Positions 7,833 to 16,189 of a stretch of 32,705 nucleotides of DNA are shown piece after piece (the stretch's first letter is position 1; each line of letters begins with the position of its first letter). The notes below the pieces were generated by a model. The model was not told the DNA's origin. It was given only the letters and a program-made list of their open reading frames with translations, and ran no database searches. The position numbers and the translations under genes were made by a program. The DNA lies in NCBI GenBank assembly GCA_039920165.1, contig JBDSEG010000277.1, forward strand, positions 1-32,705, in the 5' to 3' direction. This stretch comes from JBDSEG01 sp039920165. Lineage in GTDB: Bacteria; Pseudomonadota; Gammaproteobacteria; Burkholderiales; Burkholderiaceae_C.

Positions 7833-9995
7833 ATGTCACGCAAGAAGCTGCTCCTGCTCGGCGTCGTCATCGCGCTCGTTGTGGCCTATTTCGCGTTCGA
7901 CCTGGGGCGCTATCTCAGCCTGGGTTTCGTCAAGCAGCGGCAGGCCGATTTCGTCGCGCTGTACGACGCGCGTCCGGCGCTCGTGCTAACAGCCTTCTTT
8001 GCGGTGTATGTCGCCGTCACGGCCTTGTCGCTGCCCGGCGCGGCCATCATGACGCTCGCCGCCGGCGCGGTCTTCGGACTATTCGCGGGGACGCTGCTGG
8101 TGTCCTTCGCTTCCAGCATCGGCGCGACGCTGGCTTTCCTGGTCTCGCGCTACGTGTTGCGCGACAGCATTCGGGCGCGCTTCGCGCAACGGCTGGCCGA
8201 GATCGACCAAGGCATCGGGAAGGAGGGCGCGTTCTACCTCTTCACGCTGCGTCTGGTGCCGCTGATCCCGTTTTTCGTCATCAACCTCGTGATGGGCTTG
8301 ACGGCGATGAAGGCGGGCACCTTCTATCTCGTGAGCCAGATCGGCATGCTGGCCGGCACGCTGGTCTTCGTGAATGCCGGCACCCAGCTGGCGCGCATCG
8401 ACAGCCTCGCAGGAATTCTGTCGCCCGGCGTGATCGGCTCCTTCGTTTTGCTCGGCATCTTTCCGCTCGTCGCCAAGAAGATCGTCGATGCGGTAAAGCG
8501 GGGCAAGGTCTATGCGCCCTGGGCCGCGACGAAGCCGAAGACCTTCGACCGCAACCTGATCGTGATCGGCGCCGGCGCGGCCGGGCTGGTTTCCAGCTAT
8601 ATCGCGGCGGTTGTCAAGGCCAAGGTCACGCTCGTGGAGAGCCACAAGATGGGCGGCGACTGCCTCAATTACGGCTGCGTGCCGAGCAAGGCGCTGATCC
8701 GCACCGCGACATTGATGCACGAGATGGCGCACGCTGGCGAGCACGGCATCGCACCGTCGGGCGCGAAACTCGACTTCGCCGCCGCGATGGACCGCGTCGC
8801 CGGCATCGTGAAGGCGATCGAGCCGCACGATTCGGTCGAGCGCTATACCGGCCTCGGGGTCGAGGTGCTGCGAGGCCGCGCGACCCTCGTCGATCCGTGG
8901 CGGGTCGAGGTCGAACTCGATGACGGCACGCGGCAGACGCTGACCGCGCGGGCCATCGTCGTCGCGACCGGCGCCCGCCCGGCGGTGCCGCCGCTGCCCG
9001 GACTGGACGACGTCGGCTATCTCACCAGCGATACCTTGTGGGAGCTGCGCGAGCTGCCTCGCCGGCTGGTCGTGCTCGGCGGCGGGCCGATCGGCTGCGA
9101 GCTGGCACAGGCGTTCGCGCGCCTGGGTTCGCAGGTCACCCAGGTCGAGATGGCGCCGCGCCTGATGATCCGCGAGGACGAAGATGCGGCCGCACTGGTG
9201 CGCGCCGCACTTGAGCGCGACGGCGTGATGGTCCTGACCGACCACAAGGCGCTGCGCTGCGAGCGGGAGGGCGAGGCGCGTTTTCTCGTCGTCGAACACC
9301 CCGGGCAATCGAGTCGCATCGAATTCGACTGCCTGCTCTGCGCCGTTGGACGCAGCGCGCGCCTGACCGGCTTCGGCCTCGAAGCGCTCGGACTGATCGA
9401 CCCCGCCAAGCCACCGAAGACGCTGCCGACGAACGAGTATCTGCAGACCTCGATGCCCAACATCTACGCCGCGGGCGACGTCGCCGGGCCCTACCAGTTC
9501 ACCCATACCGCGGCGCACCAGGCCTGGTATGCGGCGGTCAACGCCTTGTTCGGGCGCTTCAAGATGTTCAAGGCCGACTACCGCGTCATTCCCTGGGCCA
9601 CCTTCACCGATCCGGAAGTCGCGCGCGTCGGCCTTTCGGAACAGGAAGCGAAGGAGAAGGGCGTTGCCTTCGAGCTCACGCGCTACCAAATCGCGGAACT
9701 CGACCGCGCGATCGCCGACGGCGCCACCGCAGGCTTCGTCAAGGTGCTCACGGTGCCGGGCAAGGACACGATCCTCGGCGCCTGCATCGTCGGTGCGCAT
9801 GCGGCCGACATGCTCGCCGAATATGTGCTGGCGATGAAGCAAGGTATCGGGCTGAACAAGATTCTCGGCACCGTCCATACCTATCCGACGATGGCCGAGG
9901 CCAACAAATATGCCGCCGGCGAATGGAAGCGGGCACATCAGCCGACCAAATTGCTTGAATGGGTGGCCCGCTACCATGCTTGGCAGCGCAACTGA
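7833..9995 (+). CDS. VTT (TVP38/DedA-like) membrane domain fused to a mercuric-reductase-like flavoprotein
   Basis: A 720-residue fusion. Residues about 1-225 form a TVP38/TMEM64 (VTT) multi-helix membrane domain (for example SLPGAAIMTLAAGAVFG and LRLVPLIPFFVINL). From about 238 a class I pyridine nucleotide-disulfide reductase begins: FAD motif VIGAGAAG, redox pair C277/C282 in GDCLNYGCVPSK, NAD(P) motif VVLGGGPIGCELA (about 412-424), second FAD motif YAAGDVAG, and a dimerisation domain to the end. The usual catalytic HxHPT motif reads HTYPT, with Tyr where glutathione and lipoamide reductases have the active-site His. No NmerA metal-binding domain is present and no merR, merT or merP is nearby. 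The role may be membrane-linked thiol or quinone redox. The ATG at 7833 has GAGGA upstream. Confidence 0.85.
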   Translation: MSRKKLLLLGVVIALVVAYFAFDLGRYLSLGFVKQRQADFVALYDARPALVLTAFFAVYVAVTALSLPGAAIMTLAAGAVFGLFAGTLLVSFASSIGATLAFLVSRYVLRDSIRARFAQRLAEIDQGIGKEGAFYLFTLRLVPLIPFFVINLVMGLTAMKAGTFYLVSQIGMLAGTLVFVNAGTQLARIDSLAGILSPGVIGSFVLLGIFPLVAKKIVDAVKRGKVYAPWAATKPKTFDRNLIVIGAGAAGLVSSYIAAVVKAKVTLVESHKMGGDCLNYGCVPSKALIRTATLMHEMAHAGEHGIAPSGAKLDFAAAMDRVAGIVKAIEPHDSVERYTGLGVEVLRGRATLVDPWRVEVELDDGTRQTLTARAIVVATGARPAVPPLPGLDDVGYLTSDTLWELRELPRRLVVLGGGPIGCELAQAFARLGSQVTQVEMAPRLMIREDEDAAALVRAALERDGVMVLTDHKALRCEREGEARFLVVEHPGQSSRIEFDCLLCAVGRSARLTGFGLEALGLIDPAKPPKTLPTNEYLQTSMPNIYAAGDVAGPYQFTHTAAHQAWYAAVNALFGRFKMFKADYRVIPWATFTDPEVARVGLSEQEAKEKGVAFELTRYQIAELDRAIADGATAGFVKVLTVPGKDTILGACIVGAHAADMLAEYVLAMKQGIGLNKILGTVHTYPTMAEANKYAAGEWKRAHQPTKLLEWVARYHAWQRN

Positions 9996-10021
9996 GTTCA
10001 ACCCTTTTCCTGAGGACCATC

Positions 10022-10750
10022 ATGCTTCGAACATTCGTCACCGTCGCCCTCGGCTGGGTCGCTGCCTCGCTGGCCTCGGTCGCACTTGCCCAGGGGACGA
10101 CGCTCACGCCGTTCGCAAAGGGCGAGTCGGCGCCGAACGCGCCATGGAAATTTATCGGCCTGCCCGGCCAGACCAAGCCGGTGACTAAGTTCTCGCTTGT
10201 CGATCTGGACGGCAAGCGCGCGCTCAAGGTCGAGGCCGATCTGTCGTACGGCAACTTGGCGCACGCAGTGCGCGCCGACCCAGGTACTCAGCTCGCGTGG
10301 CAGTGGCGCGTTGAGAAATTCGTCGATGCTGCGGATCTCCGCGAGAAGACCGGCGATGACACGGCGGTCAAGGTCTGCGTCTTCTTCGACATGCCGCTCG
10401 ACAAGGTGCCATTCGGCGACCGTCAACTGCTCAAATTGGCGCGTTCGCGAACCAGTGACGTGCTGCCCACCGCGACCGTCTGCTATGTCTGGGACAACAA
10501 GTTGCCGGTCGGGACGACGCTTGACAACGCCTTCACCCGCCGCATGCGTTACATGGTGCTGCGCACCGGCACTGTTGGCGCTGACAAGTGGACGGCGCAG
10601 AAGCGCGACGTCGGCGCGGACTTCCTCAAGCTCTTCGGCGACGAGTCCACCGAGATCCCGGCGATCAGCGGCATCGCCGTCGGGGCCGACTCGGACAACA
10701 CCCAGAGCCACAGCGTCAGCTACGTCGCCGACCTGGTGCTGTCGCGTTGA
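10022..10750 (+). CDS. DUF3047 family exported protein
   Basis: A 242-residue protein with a cleavable signal peptide (LRTFVTVALGWVAASLASVALA, about residues 2-23) and a beta-rich domain. The pattern LAWQWRVEKF...DDTAVKVCVFFD (about 93-124) is typical of DUF3047. Function is unknown; location is predicted periplasmic. It starts 27 nt after the stop of the VTT-reductase gene with GAGGA about 7 nt upstream, so the two are probably one transcription unit. A 15-bp tandem repeat begins at its stop codon (10749-10778). Confidence 0.8.
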   Translation: MLRTFVTVALGWVAASLASVALAQGTTLTPFAKGESAPNAPWKFIGLPGQTKPVTKFSLVDLDGKRALKVEADLSYGNLAHAVRADPGTQLAWQWRVEKFVDAADLREKTGDDTAVKVCVFFDMPLDKVPFGDRQLLKLARSRTSDVLPTATVCYVWDNKLPVGTTLDNAFTRRMRYMVLRTGTVGADKWTAQKRDVGADFLKLFGDESTEIPAISGIAVGADSDNTQSHSVSYVADLVLSR

Positions 10751-10778
10751 GCCGCATCGCTATGAGCCGCATCGCTAC
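10749..10778. repeat. Tandem 15-bp duplication over the stop codon
   Basis: GAGCCGCATCGCTAT (10749-10763) is followed at once by GAGCCGCATCGCTAC (10764-10778), 14 of 15 identical. The first copy begins with the last two bases of the DUF3047 stop codon. It looks like a slippage duplication in the 78-nt spacer before the next gene. Confidence 0.9.
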
Positions 10779-10828
10779 CGGGTGAGACGGCCGCTGAACG
10801 ACGACGTGATGGCGTCATCCGGCGTCGC

Positions 10829-11917
10829 GTGAAACAACTTTTCCTGCTCGGCGGCGGCCACGCCCATGTCGAGGTGCTGCGCCGCATTGCACGGTCGCCC
10901 CTGCCGGCGACGCGCGTGAGCCTCGTCTCGCCGCGGCCGCAGGCGCTGTATTCGGGCATGGTGCCGGGCATCGTGGCGGGCCACTACGACGCAGCCGAGT
11001 GCAGCATCGACCTGCGCCTGCTCGCACAGCAGGCCGGCGCGACGTGGGTGCAGGCAAGCGCCTGCGGCATCGACGCGGCTGCGAACCGGATGCGCCTCTT
11101 CGATGGCGGCGATCTCGGCTACGACGTGCTGAGCCTGGACATCGGGTCGATCACCGACCTCGGCTCGATTGCCGGCGCGGCGCAGCATGGTCTGCCGGTG
11201 CGGCCGATCGAGGATTTCGCGCGCGCCGTCGACGACCTCATCGAACGCGCGCAGCGGCGCTTCATCGGCGTGGTCGTGGTCGGTGGGGGCGCCGCCGCTG
11301 TCGAGCTGGCGCTGGCACTGCAATTCCGGCTCGGACCGCACGCCCGCGTCACGCTGGTGACGGGCGGGACCGCGCCGCTGCCGACCTTTCCGCAGGGTAC
11401 GCAGGCGCGGGCGCGGCATGCGTTGCGTCGTCTGGCGGTGCGGGTGATCGAGGACAGCGTGCTCGAGATCGGCGCGCGCCAGTTGCGCCTGGCCCAAGGC
11501 GAGGGGCTGGCCTGCGACGCCGCGGTGCTCGCGGTCGGGGCGAGCCCGGCGCCCTGGCTGCGGGCGAGTGGGCTGCAGCTCGACGCCGCCGGCTTCGTCG
11601 CTACCGGCGCGAGCCTGCAAAGCCTGTCGCATCCGAATGTCTATGCGGTCGGCGATATCGCTTCGCGTCCCGATGCGCCGCGCCCGCGCAGCGGCGTCTA
11701 TGCGGTGCGTGCGGGCGCGCCGCTGGCCGAAAACCTGCGCCGCACGCTGACCGGCGAGGCGCCGCTCGAGCACCGCCCGGGCAAGCGCGCGCTCAACCTG
11801 CTCGCGTGCGGCGGACGCCACGCCATCGCGTCGTGGGGCGCGTGGTCGGCCGAAGGGCGCTGGGTGTGGTGGTGGAAGGACCGCATCGACCGTCGCTTCA
11901 TCGCGCGCTACCGCTGA
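10829..11917 (+). CDS. NDH-2-like FAD oxidoreductase related to the N-terminal domain of fused SelD proteins
   Basis: A 362-residue flavoprotein with two Rossmann motifs: FLLGGGHAHVEVLRR at the N-terminus (FAD, about 5-19) and VVVVGGGAAAVELALAL (NAD(P), about 147-163). A third motif, NVYAVGDIA (about 271-279), contacts FAD. The GGGHAHVEV start is typical of the family that is also found fused ahead of selenide-water dikinase (TIGR03169 type). No selD is in the window, so this is a stand-alone member. The likely activity is NAD(P)H-dependent electron transfer to a quinone or unknown acceptor. It starts with GTG at 10829 without a clear Shine-Dalgarno. It may be co-transcribed with the two genes upstream. 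It converges with tolA, 27 nt away. Confidence 0.8.
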   Translation: MKQLFLLGGGHAHVEVLRRIARSPLPATRVSLVSPRPQALYSGMVPGIVAGHYDAAECSIDLRLLAQQAGATWVQASACGIDAAANRMRLFDGGDLGYDVLSLDIGSITDLGSIAGAAQHGLPVRPIEDFARAVDDLIERAQRRFIGVVVVGGGAAAVELALALQFRLGPHARVTLVTGGTAPLPTFPQGTQARARHALRRLAVRVIEDSVLEIGARQLRLAQGEGLACDAAVLAVGASPAPWLRASGLQLDAAGFVATGASLQSLSHPNVYAVGDIASRPDAPRPRSGVYAVRAGAPLAENLRRTLTGEAPLEHRPGKRALNLLACGGRHAIASWGAWSAEGRWVWWWKDRIDRRFIARYR

Positions 11918-11925
11918 ACGGCAAC

Positions 11926-11944
11926 GGCCGCGCGACAGTCGGCC
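11926..11944. terminator. Possible hairpin between converging genes
   Basis: GGCCG (11926-11930) and CGGCC (11940-11944) form a perfect 5-bp stem with a 9-nt loop, filling the 27-nt gap between two converging stop codons. There is no T-run on either side, so intrinsic termination is only a guess from position. Confidence 0.25.
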
Positions 11945-12865
11945 TCAGTCGCGGGGCTTGAAATCGATCGTCATCGAAGACGGCACGCGTCCGTCGGTAT
12001 CGCGCGGCAGGACTTCGGTCCGGTCGATCGCGCGCAGCACCGCATCGTCCCAGGCCGGTGCGCCGCTCGACTTGACGATGCGCCGCGCGGTGATCGTGCC
12101 GTCCGGCGCGACGCGTACTTCGACGCTGGCGACCGGATTGCCGCTGACTGTATCGGCGAAGACGATATTCGGTTTGATACGCGCGCGGATGCGCCCGGCA
12201 TAGCCCGCCGACGGGCCCGCGGACTGAAGGGCCCGGCCTGTCGCATTGGCATCGCCACTGGCGCCCGCCATGCCGGCGATGCGTTTGAGGTTGGCCTCGC
12301 GCTGCGCCTCGAGCGCCTTGGCCTCGCGCTGGGCCTCGGCCTGTTCCTTCTTCTTGCGGGCGATTTCCTGCTGCTCGCGTTCGCGTTCGCGCTCGGCGGC
12401 CTGTTCGCGCTCCTGCTTCTCACGCTTTTGCGAAGCCTCCTTCTCGCGCGCCTTCTCGATTGCCTTCTCGCGCTCGGCCGCCTTGCGCGCAGCCTCCTTG
12501 CGATCGGCCTGCTCGCGCTGGGCCTGTTCGGCCTTGCGCGCCTGCTCGATCGCGATCTGCGCATCGGGAACCGCAGGGGCGGGTGCGGGTGCGGGCGCGG
12601 GCGGTGGAGGCGGCGGCACGGGCTTCGGGGGTTCGGGCTTGGGTTGCGGGCGCGGCGTGGGCTCCACGGCGCGTGGCGCGGCCATCTGCGGAACGGCAGC
12701 CCACAGCTCGGCCTCGACAGCGGCCGGGCTGCTCGCGCGCCAGCGCACGCTCACGGTGAGCGCGGCGACGAGCAGCAAGTGCGCCAACACCGCGAGGGCG
12801 AATCCCTTGCCGAGGCCTTGCGGCCGGTGCGGGAGAAAGATGTCGCGCTGCAGCGTGCTGTCCAT
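11945..12865 (-). CDS. tolA: TolA, periplasm-spanning protein of the Tol system
   Basis: A 306-residue protein with the classical three-part TolA layout. It has an N-terminal inner-membrane helix (FALAVLAHLLLVAALTVSV, about 22-40), a proline-rich stretch (about 68-100) followed by a long Ala/Glu/Lys/Arg/Gln-rich helix (about 103-200), and a C-terminal TolA/TonB-type globular domain (about 218-306; RIRARIKPNIVF...GTITARRIVKSSGAPAWDDAV). It transmits the TolQR proton-motive signal to the outer membrane during division. The helical domain is shorter than in E. coli TolA (421 residues). It ends the ybgC-tolQ-tolR-tolA operon, starting 9 nt after tolR. No tolB or pal follows. TonB is an alternative, but the repeat type and operon favour TolA. 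Confidence 0.93.
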   Translation of the reverse strand: MDSTLQRDIFLPHRPQGLGKGFALAVLAHLLLVAALTVSVRWRASSPAAVEAELWAAVPQMAAPRAVEPTPRPQPKPEPPKPVPPPPPPAPAPAPAPAVPDAQIAIEQARKAEQAQREQADRKEAARKAAEREKAIEKAREKEASQKREKQEREQAAEREREREQQEIARKKKEQAEAQREAKALEAQREANLKRIAGMAGASGDANATGRALQSAGPSAGYAGRIRARIKPNIVFADTVSGNPVASVEVRVAPDGTITARRIVKSSGAPAWDDAVLRAIDRTEVLPRDTDGRVPSSMTIDFKPRD

Positions 12866-12874
12866 CGACGCCGC

Positions 12875-13306
<432 letters not shown>

Positions 13307-13318
13307 CGTGCGGCTCGC

Positions 13319-14029
13319 CTAATGCGCCGCGGCGAGCGGCGCGACGTTGGTGGGCATCGGCGCGCCGGCATTGCGCTGCAGGATGTTGGAGAACTCTTCG
13401 ATGAAGGTTTCGAGCTGGATCGCGATACGGTCGATATCGCGCGCAAAGCGGTTGTAGGCGATCACCGCCGGGATCGCCGCGAACAGGCCGATGGCGGTCG
13501 CGACCAGCGCCTCGGCGATGCCGGGTGCGACCGTGGCGAGCGTGACCTGTTGCATGTTGGACAACCCAACGAAGGCATGCATGATTCCCCACACGGTTCC
13601 GAACAGGCCCACGTACGGCGAGACCGAACCGACCGAGGCGAGAAACGACAGATTCGATTCGACCGCATCCATCTCGCGCTGGTAGCTCGCCCGCATGGCG
13701 CGCCGCGAGCCGTCGAGCAGCGATCCGGCATCGGTCACGCGGCGCTCGCGCAGCTTCATGAATTCGCGCATGCCCGAGGCGAAGATGCGCTCCATCGGCG
13801 AGCCGCTGCGTCGCGCGGCGGCATCGCCGTAGAGGTCGTTCAAATTCTTGCCGGCCCAGAACTCGCGCTCGAAGTCCTCGTTCGCGGCGCGCAGCTTGCG
13901 CAGGCCGAAGAGCTTGCCGAAGATGACGGTCCAGCTCGCGAGCGACGCGATCATCAAACCCGCCATGACCAGTTGCACGACCAGGCTGGCCTGCGTGACG
14001 AGGGTGACGATGGAGAGGTCCTGGTTCAT
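13319..14029 (-). CDS. tolQ: TolQ, MotA/ExbB-family channel protein
   Basis: A 236-residue inner-membrane protein with three predicted transmembrane helices (about 15-37, 135-157 and 170-195). The conserved segment SVGSVSPYVGLFGTVWGI (about 131-148) and the final helix VAPGIAEALVATAIGLFAAI are family signatures. It partners TolR to use the proton-motive force. The ATG at 14029 is chosen because its ATGA overlaps the ybgC stop, which implies translational coupling, and because MNQDLSIVTLV matches TolQ N-termini. The frame is open upstream only inside ybgC. Confidence 0.95.
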   Translation of the reverse strand: MNQDLSIVTLVTQASLVVQLVMAGLMIASLASWTVIFGKLFGLRKLRAANEDFEREFWAGKNLNDLYGDAAARRSGSPMERIFASGMREFMKLRERRVTDAGSLLDGSRRAMRASYQREMDAVESNLSFLASVGSVSPYVGLFGTVWGIMHAFVGLSNMQQVTLATVAPGIAEALVATAIGLFAAIPAVIAYNRFARDIDRIAIQLETFIEEFSNILQRNAGAPMPTNVAPLAAAH

Positions 14030-14436
14030 CGGGTCGCGTTCAAGAGGTCGTTGGGAATGCGCCGCGGCGCGAAAGTTCCGACGGCCACGCAGCCGATGCG
14101 GATCGTGCCCTCGGCCAGCAGCGTCGGCGTTCCCGAATCGTTGCGCCAGGCCTGTTGTGCCAGCCGCATGCTGGCACCGCGGCATTCGATCATCTCGACC
14201 GTGACCTCGATCTGGTCGTCGAGCCGGGCCGGTCGCAGATAGCGCAGCGACGTTTCGCTCACGACGAACAGCGTGCCGTGGTCGCGCCGCAAGGCTTCCT
14301 GTTCATGACCCAGGCTGCGCAGCCATTCGGTGCGCGCGCGCTCGAAGAATTTCAGGTAGTTGGCATAGAACACCACGCCCCCGGCGTCGGTATCTTCCCA
14401 ATAGATGCGAAGGGGCAGGCGAAACGGTTCGGCCAT
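14026..14436 (-). CDS. ybgC: YbgC, Tol-Pal-associated acyl-CoA thioesterase
   Basis: A 136-residue hotdog-fold thioesterase. The motif YWEDTDAGGVVFYANYLKFFERARTE is the 4-hydroxybenzoyl-CoA thioesterase/YbgC signature, with the catalytic Asp in the DTDAGGVVYH-like loop (about residues 15-25). It hydrolyses acyl-CoA thioesters and is linked to phospholipid metabolism at the Tol complex. It is the first gene of the tol operon and overlaps tolQ by 4 nt (ATGA). The 43-nt gap upstream leads to the stop of the fcc flavoprotein gene, so its promoter may lie inside that gene or the operon may be read through. Confidence 0.93.
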   Translation of the reverse strand: MAEPFRLPLRIYWEDTDAGGVVFYANYLKFFERARTEWLRSLGHEQEALRRDHGTLFVVSETSLRYLRPARLDDQIEVTVEMIECRGASMRLAQQAWRNDSGTPTLLAEGTIRIGCVAVGTFAPRRIPNDLLNATR

Positions 14437-14479
14437 CTGGGCGGATTATCGGTGCCCGGGCGGATGGCCTCTCACACTC

Positions 14480-15766
14480 TCAGGCAAGGGCATCGGCCCA
14501 GATGTTCCGTGCCCAGCCCATGGCGTACGTCGCCTCCAGGGTCGAGCGCGCAGTCGAGACGCCACCGGATCCGGCCACCGCCTTGAAGGTTTTGTCGGCC
14601 GCCACGTACTCGTGGACGCTCGCCACATGTATCACTTCGGCCGGGCTCACGAAGCTGTAGCAGGTGTTGGTCAGCATCGGATTCGGGTCGATCTCGGCAC
14701 CCTTCAGGCGGGCCACGATCGCCGCCGCGCACACCTTGGCGTGGGCGTTCGCCATGTGGCCCGATTTGGGCATCGCCGGTGCGACCTGGATTGCATCGCC
14801 GAGCACGTGGATATCGGGCGCTGCAGTCGACTCGAAGGTCCGGTAGTCGACGTTGCACCAGCGTGCATTCGAATTCGCGAGACCCGCCTGCACCGCGATG
14901 GCACCGGCGCGCATCAGCGGCAGCACGTTGAGCACATCGGCCTTCACGTCTTCCTGGACCTCGAACCGGATCGTGCGCGACGGCACATCGACCGCGGTGG
15001 CCTTGTGCTGACCGCGGTATTCGATCATGCCGGGGTACAGCTCGCTCCATGCCTTCTTGAACAACGGGCCCTTCGAGGTCACGTCGGGATTCGCATCGAG
15101 GATCAGCACCTTCGAACGCGGCTTGTTCGCCTTCAGATAGGCCGCCACCAGGCTCGCTCGCTCATAGGGCCCGGGCGGGCAGCGGTACGGTGCGTCGGGG
15201 ATCGTGATCGCGAAAACGCCACCGTCGCGCATCGCCTCGATCTGCCTGAACAGCGCGACTGTCTCGGCTCCGGCCTTCCAGGCCTGCAGCACCTGGCCGT
15301 CGGCCTGCGCCTGGCGCAGGCCCTGCACCCCGTCGAACATCAGATCGATGCCCGGCGACAGCACCAGCCTGTCGTAGCGCACCTCGGCGCCGCCGGCCAG
15401 GCGCACCGTCTTGCGCGCGGCATCGATGGCGGTGACGCTGTCGCGCACGACGTTCACGCCGTGCGCGCGCAGGCCGTCGTACGAGGTGGTGATATCGGCA
15501 AGCTGGCGCACGCCGCCGACAACCAGGTTGGAGATCGGGCACGAGACGAAGGACGGGTTCGGCTCGATCAGCAGCACGTCGATCGCGCCGGCCGACAGCA
15601 GCCGAACATATTTCGCCGCGGTCGCGCCACCATAGCCGCCGCCGACCACTACCACCTTGGCGCTCGACGGTGCCGTGCCGGAGGTGGCGCAGCCGGGCAG
15701 GGCGGCGCCGAACCCGGCGCCAACGCCGACGCCGAAAATCGCTTGCATCAGTTCACGACGTTGCAT
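14480..15766 (-). CDS. fccB: Flavocytochrome c sulfide dehydrogenase, flavoprotein subunit
   Basis: A 428-residue exported flavoprotein that would oxidise sulfide in the periplasm and pass electrons to its cytochrome partner. The signal region (QRRELMQAIFGVGVGAGFG) has a twin-arginine-like pair and a small-residue-rich core. The FAD motif VVVVGGGYGGATAAK begins near residue 38. C76 in VSCPISNLV corresponds to the cysteine that binds FAD covalently in Allochromatium FccB. C196 (YRCPPGPYERA) and C369 (TNTCYSFVS) match the redox-active disulfide pair. All key residues are therefore present. It begins 11 nt after fccA with GAGGAG as ribosome-binding site. SoxF is the equivalent name in some Sox clusters; no other sox genes are visible. 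Confidence 0.9.
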   Translation of the reverse strand: MQRRELMQAIFGVGVGAGFGAALPGCATSGTAPSSAKVVVVGGGYGGATAAKYVRLLSAGAIDVLLIEPNPSFVSCPISNLVVGGVRQLADITTSYDGLRAHGVNVVRDSVTAIDAARKTVRLAGGAEVRYDRLVLSPGIDLMFDGVQGLRQAQADGQVLQAWKAGAETVALFRQIEAMRDGGVFAITIPDAPYRCPPGPYERASLVAAYLKANKPRSKVLILDANPDVTSKGPLFKKAWSELYPGMIEYRGQHKATAVDVPSRTIRFEVQEDVKADVLNVLPLMRAGAIAVQAGLANSNARWCNVDYRTFESTAAPDIHVLGDAIQVAPAMPKSGHMANAHAKVCAAAIVARLKGAEIDPNPMLTNTCYSFVSPAEVIHVASVHEYVAADKTFKAVAGSGGVSTARSTLEATYAMGWARNIWADALA

Positions 15767-15777
15767 GGTTGTGCTCC

Positions 15778-16113
15778 TCAGCGGACAGTCGCGAAATACG
15801 CGGCGATGGCGTCGATCTGGGCCTCGGAATAGCCCTTGGCGATCTGCTGCATCACGGTCGACGGCCGGCTGCCGTCGCGAAACGCGCGCAGCTGGGCGGT
15901 CACCTGCTCCTTCGGCAGCCTGGCGAGCGCGACCATGCCGCTGCCGGCAAGTGCCTTGCCGTCGGTGCCGTGGCAGGCCGAACAGGTGGCGGCAAGCGCT
16001 CGTCCGTTCGATGCAGGTGCCGTCTGAGCGCCCACCGGAGAGTTGCCGGCGGCCAGCAATCCGGCCGCGAGCCAGGCCAGCCGTCGCCGGCGAGCAAGGG
16101 TATGGATATTCAT
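15778..16113 (-). CDS. fccA: Monohaem cytochrome c subunit of flavocytochrome c sulfide dehydrogenase
   Basis: A 111-residue class I cytochrome c with a signal peptide (RRRRLAWLAAGLLAAGNSPVGAQ, about 8-30). The haem site is C44-S-A-C47-H48 and the probable distal ligand is M60 (GSGMVAL). It would accept electrons from FccB and hand them to a periplasmic carrier. The mature protein holds one haem, like the FccA of several chemolithotrophs and unlike the dihaem FccA of Allochromatium. The ATG at 16113 follows a strong GAGGAGG site; the longer open frame above it overlaps the transporter gene. It sits between the TsuA-like gene (76 nt upstream) and fccB (11 nt downstream). Confidence 0.85.
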   Translation of the reverse strand: MNIHTLARRRRLAWLAAGLLAAGNSPVGAQTAPASNGRALAATCSACHGTDGKALAGSGMVALARLPKEQVTAQLRAFRDGSRPSTVMQQIAKGYSEAQIDAIAAYFATVR

Positions 16114-16189
16114 CGCCGCAACCTCCTCGGTAGTGGAACGCGAGGGCATTATTGATTCAGCGGAGCGCCGTGGGAACAGCCGTGGCGTT

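Noticed and set aside
7833..9995. Mercuric reductase (merA) as the name of the fusion gene
   Set aside because: There is no NmerA domain, no C-terminal cysteine pair and no mer operon genes. The VTT domain and HTYPT motif indicate a different subfamily.
8079..10001. 640-codon frame antisense to the VTT-reductase gene
   Set aside because: It is a shadow of a gene with intact motifs on the other strand and has no domain of its own.
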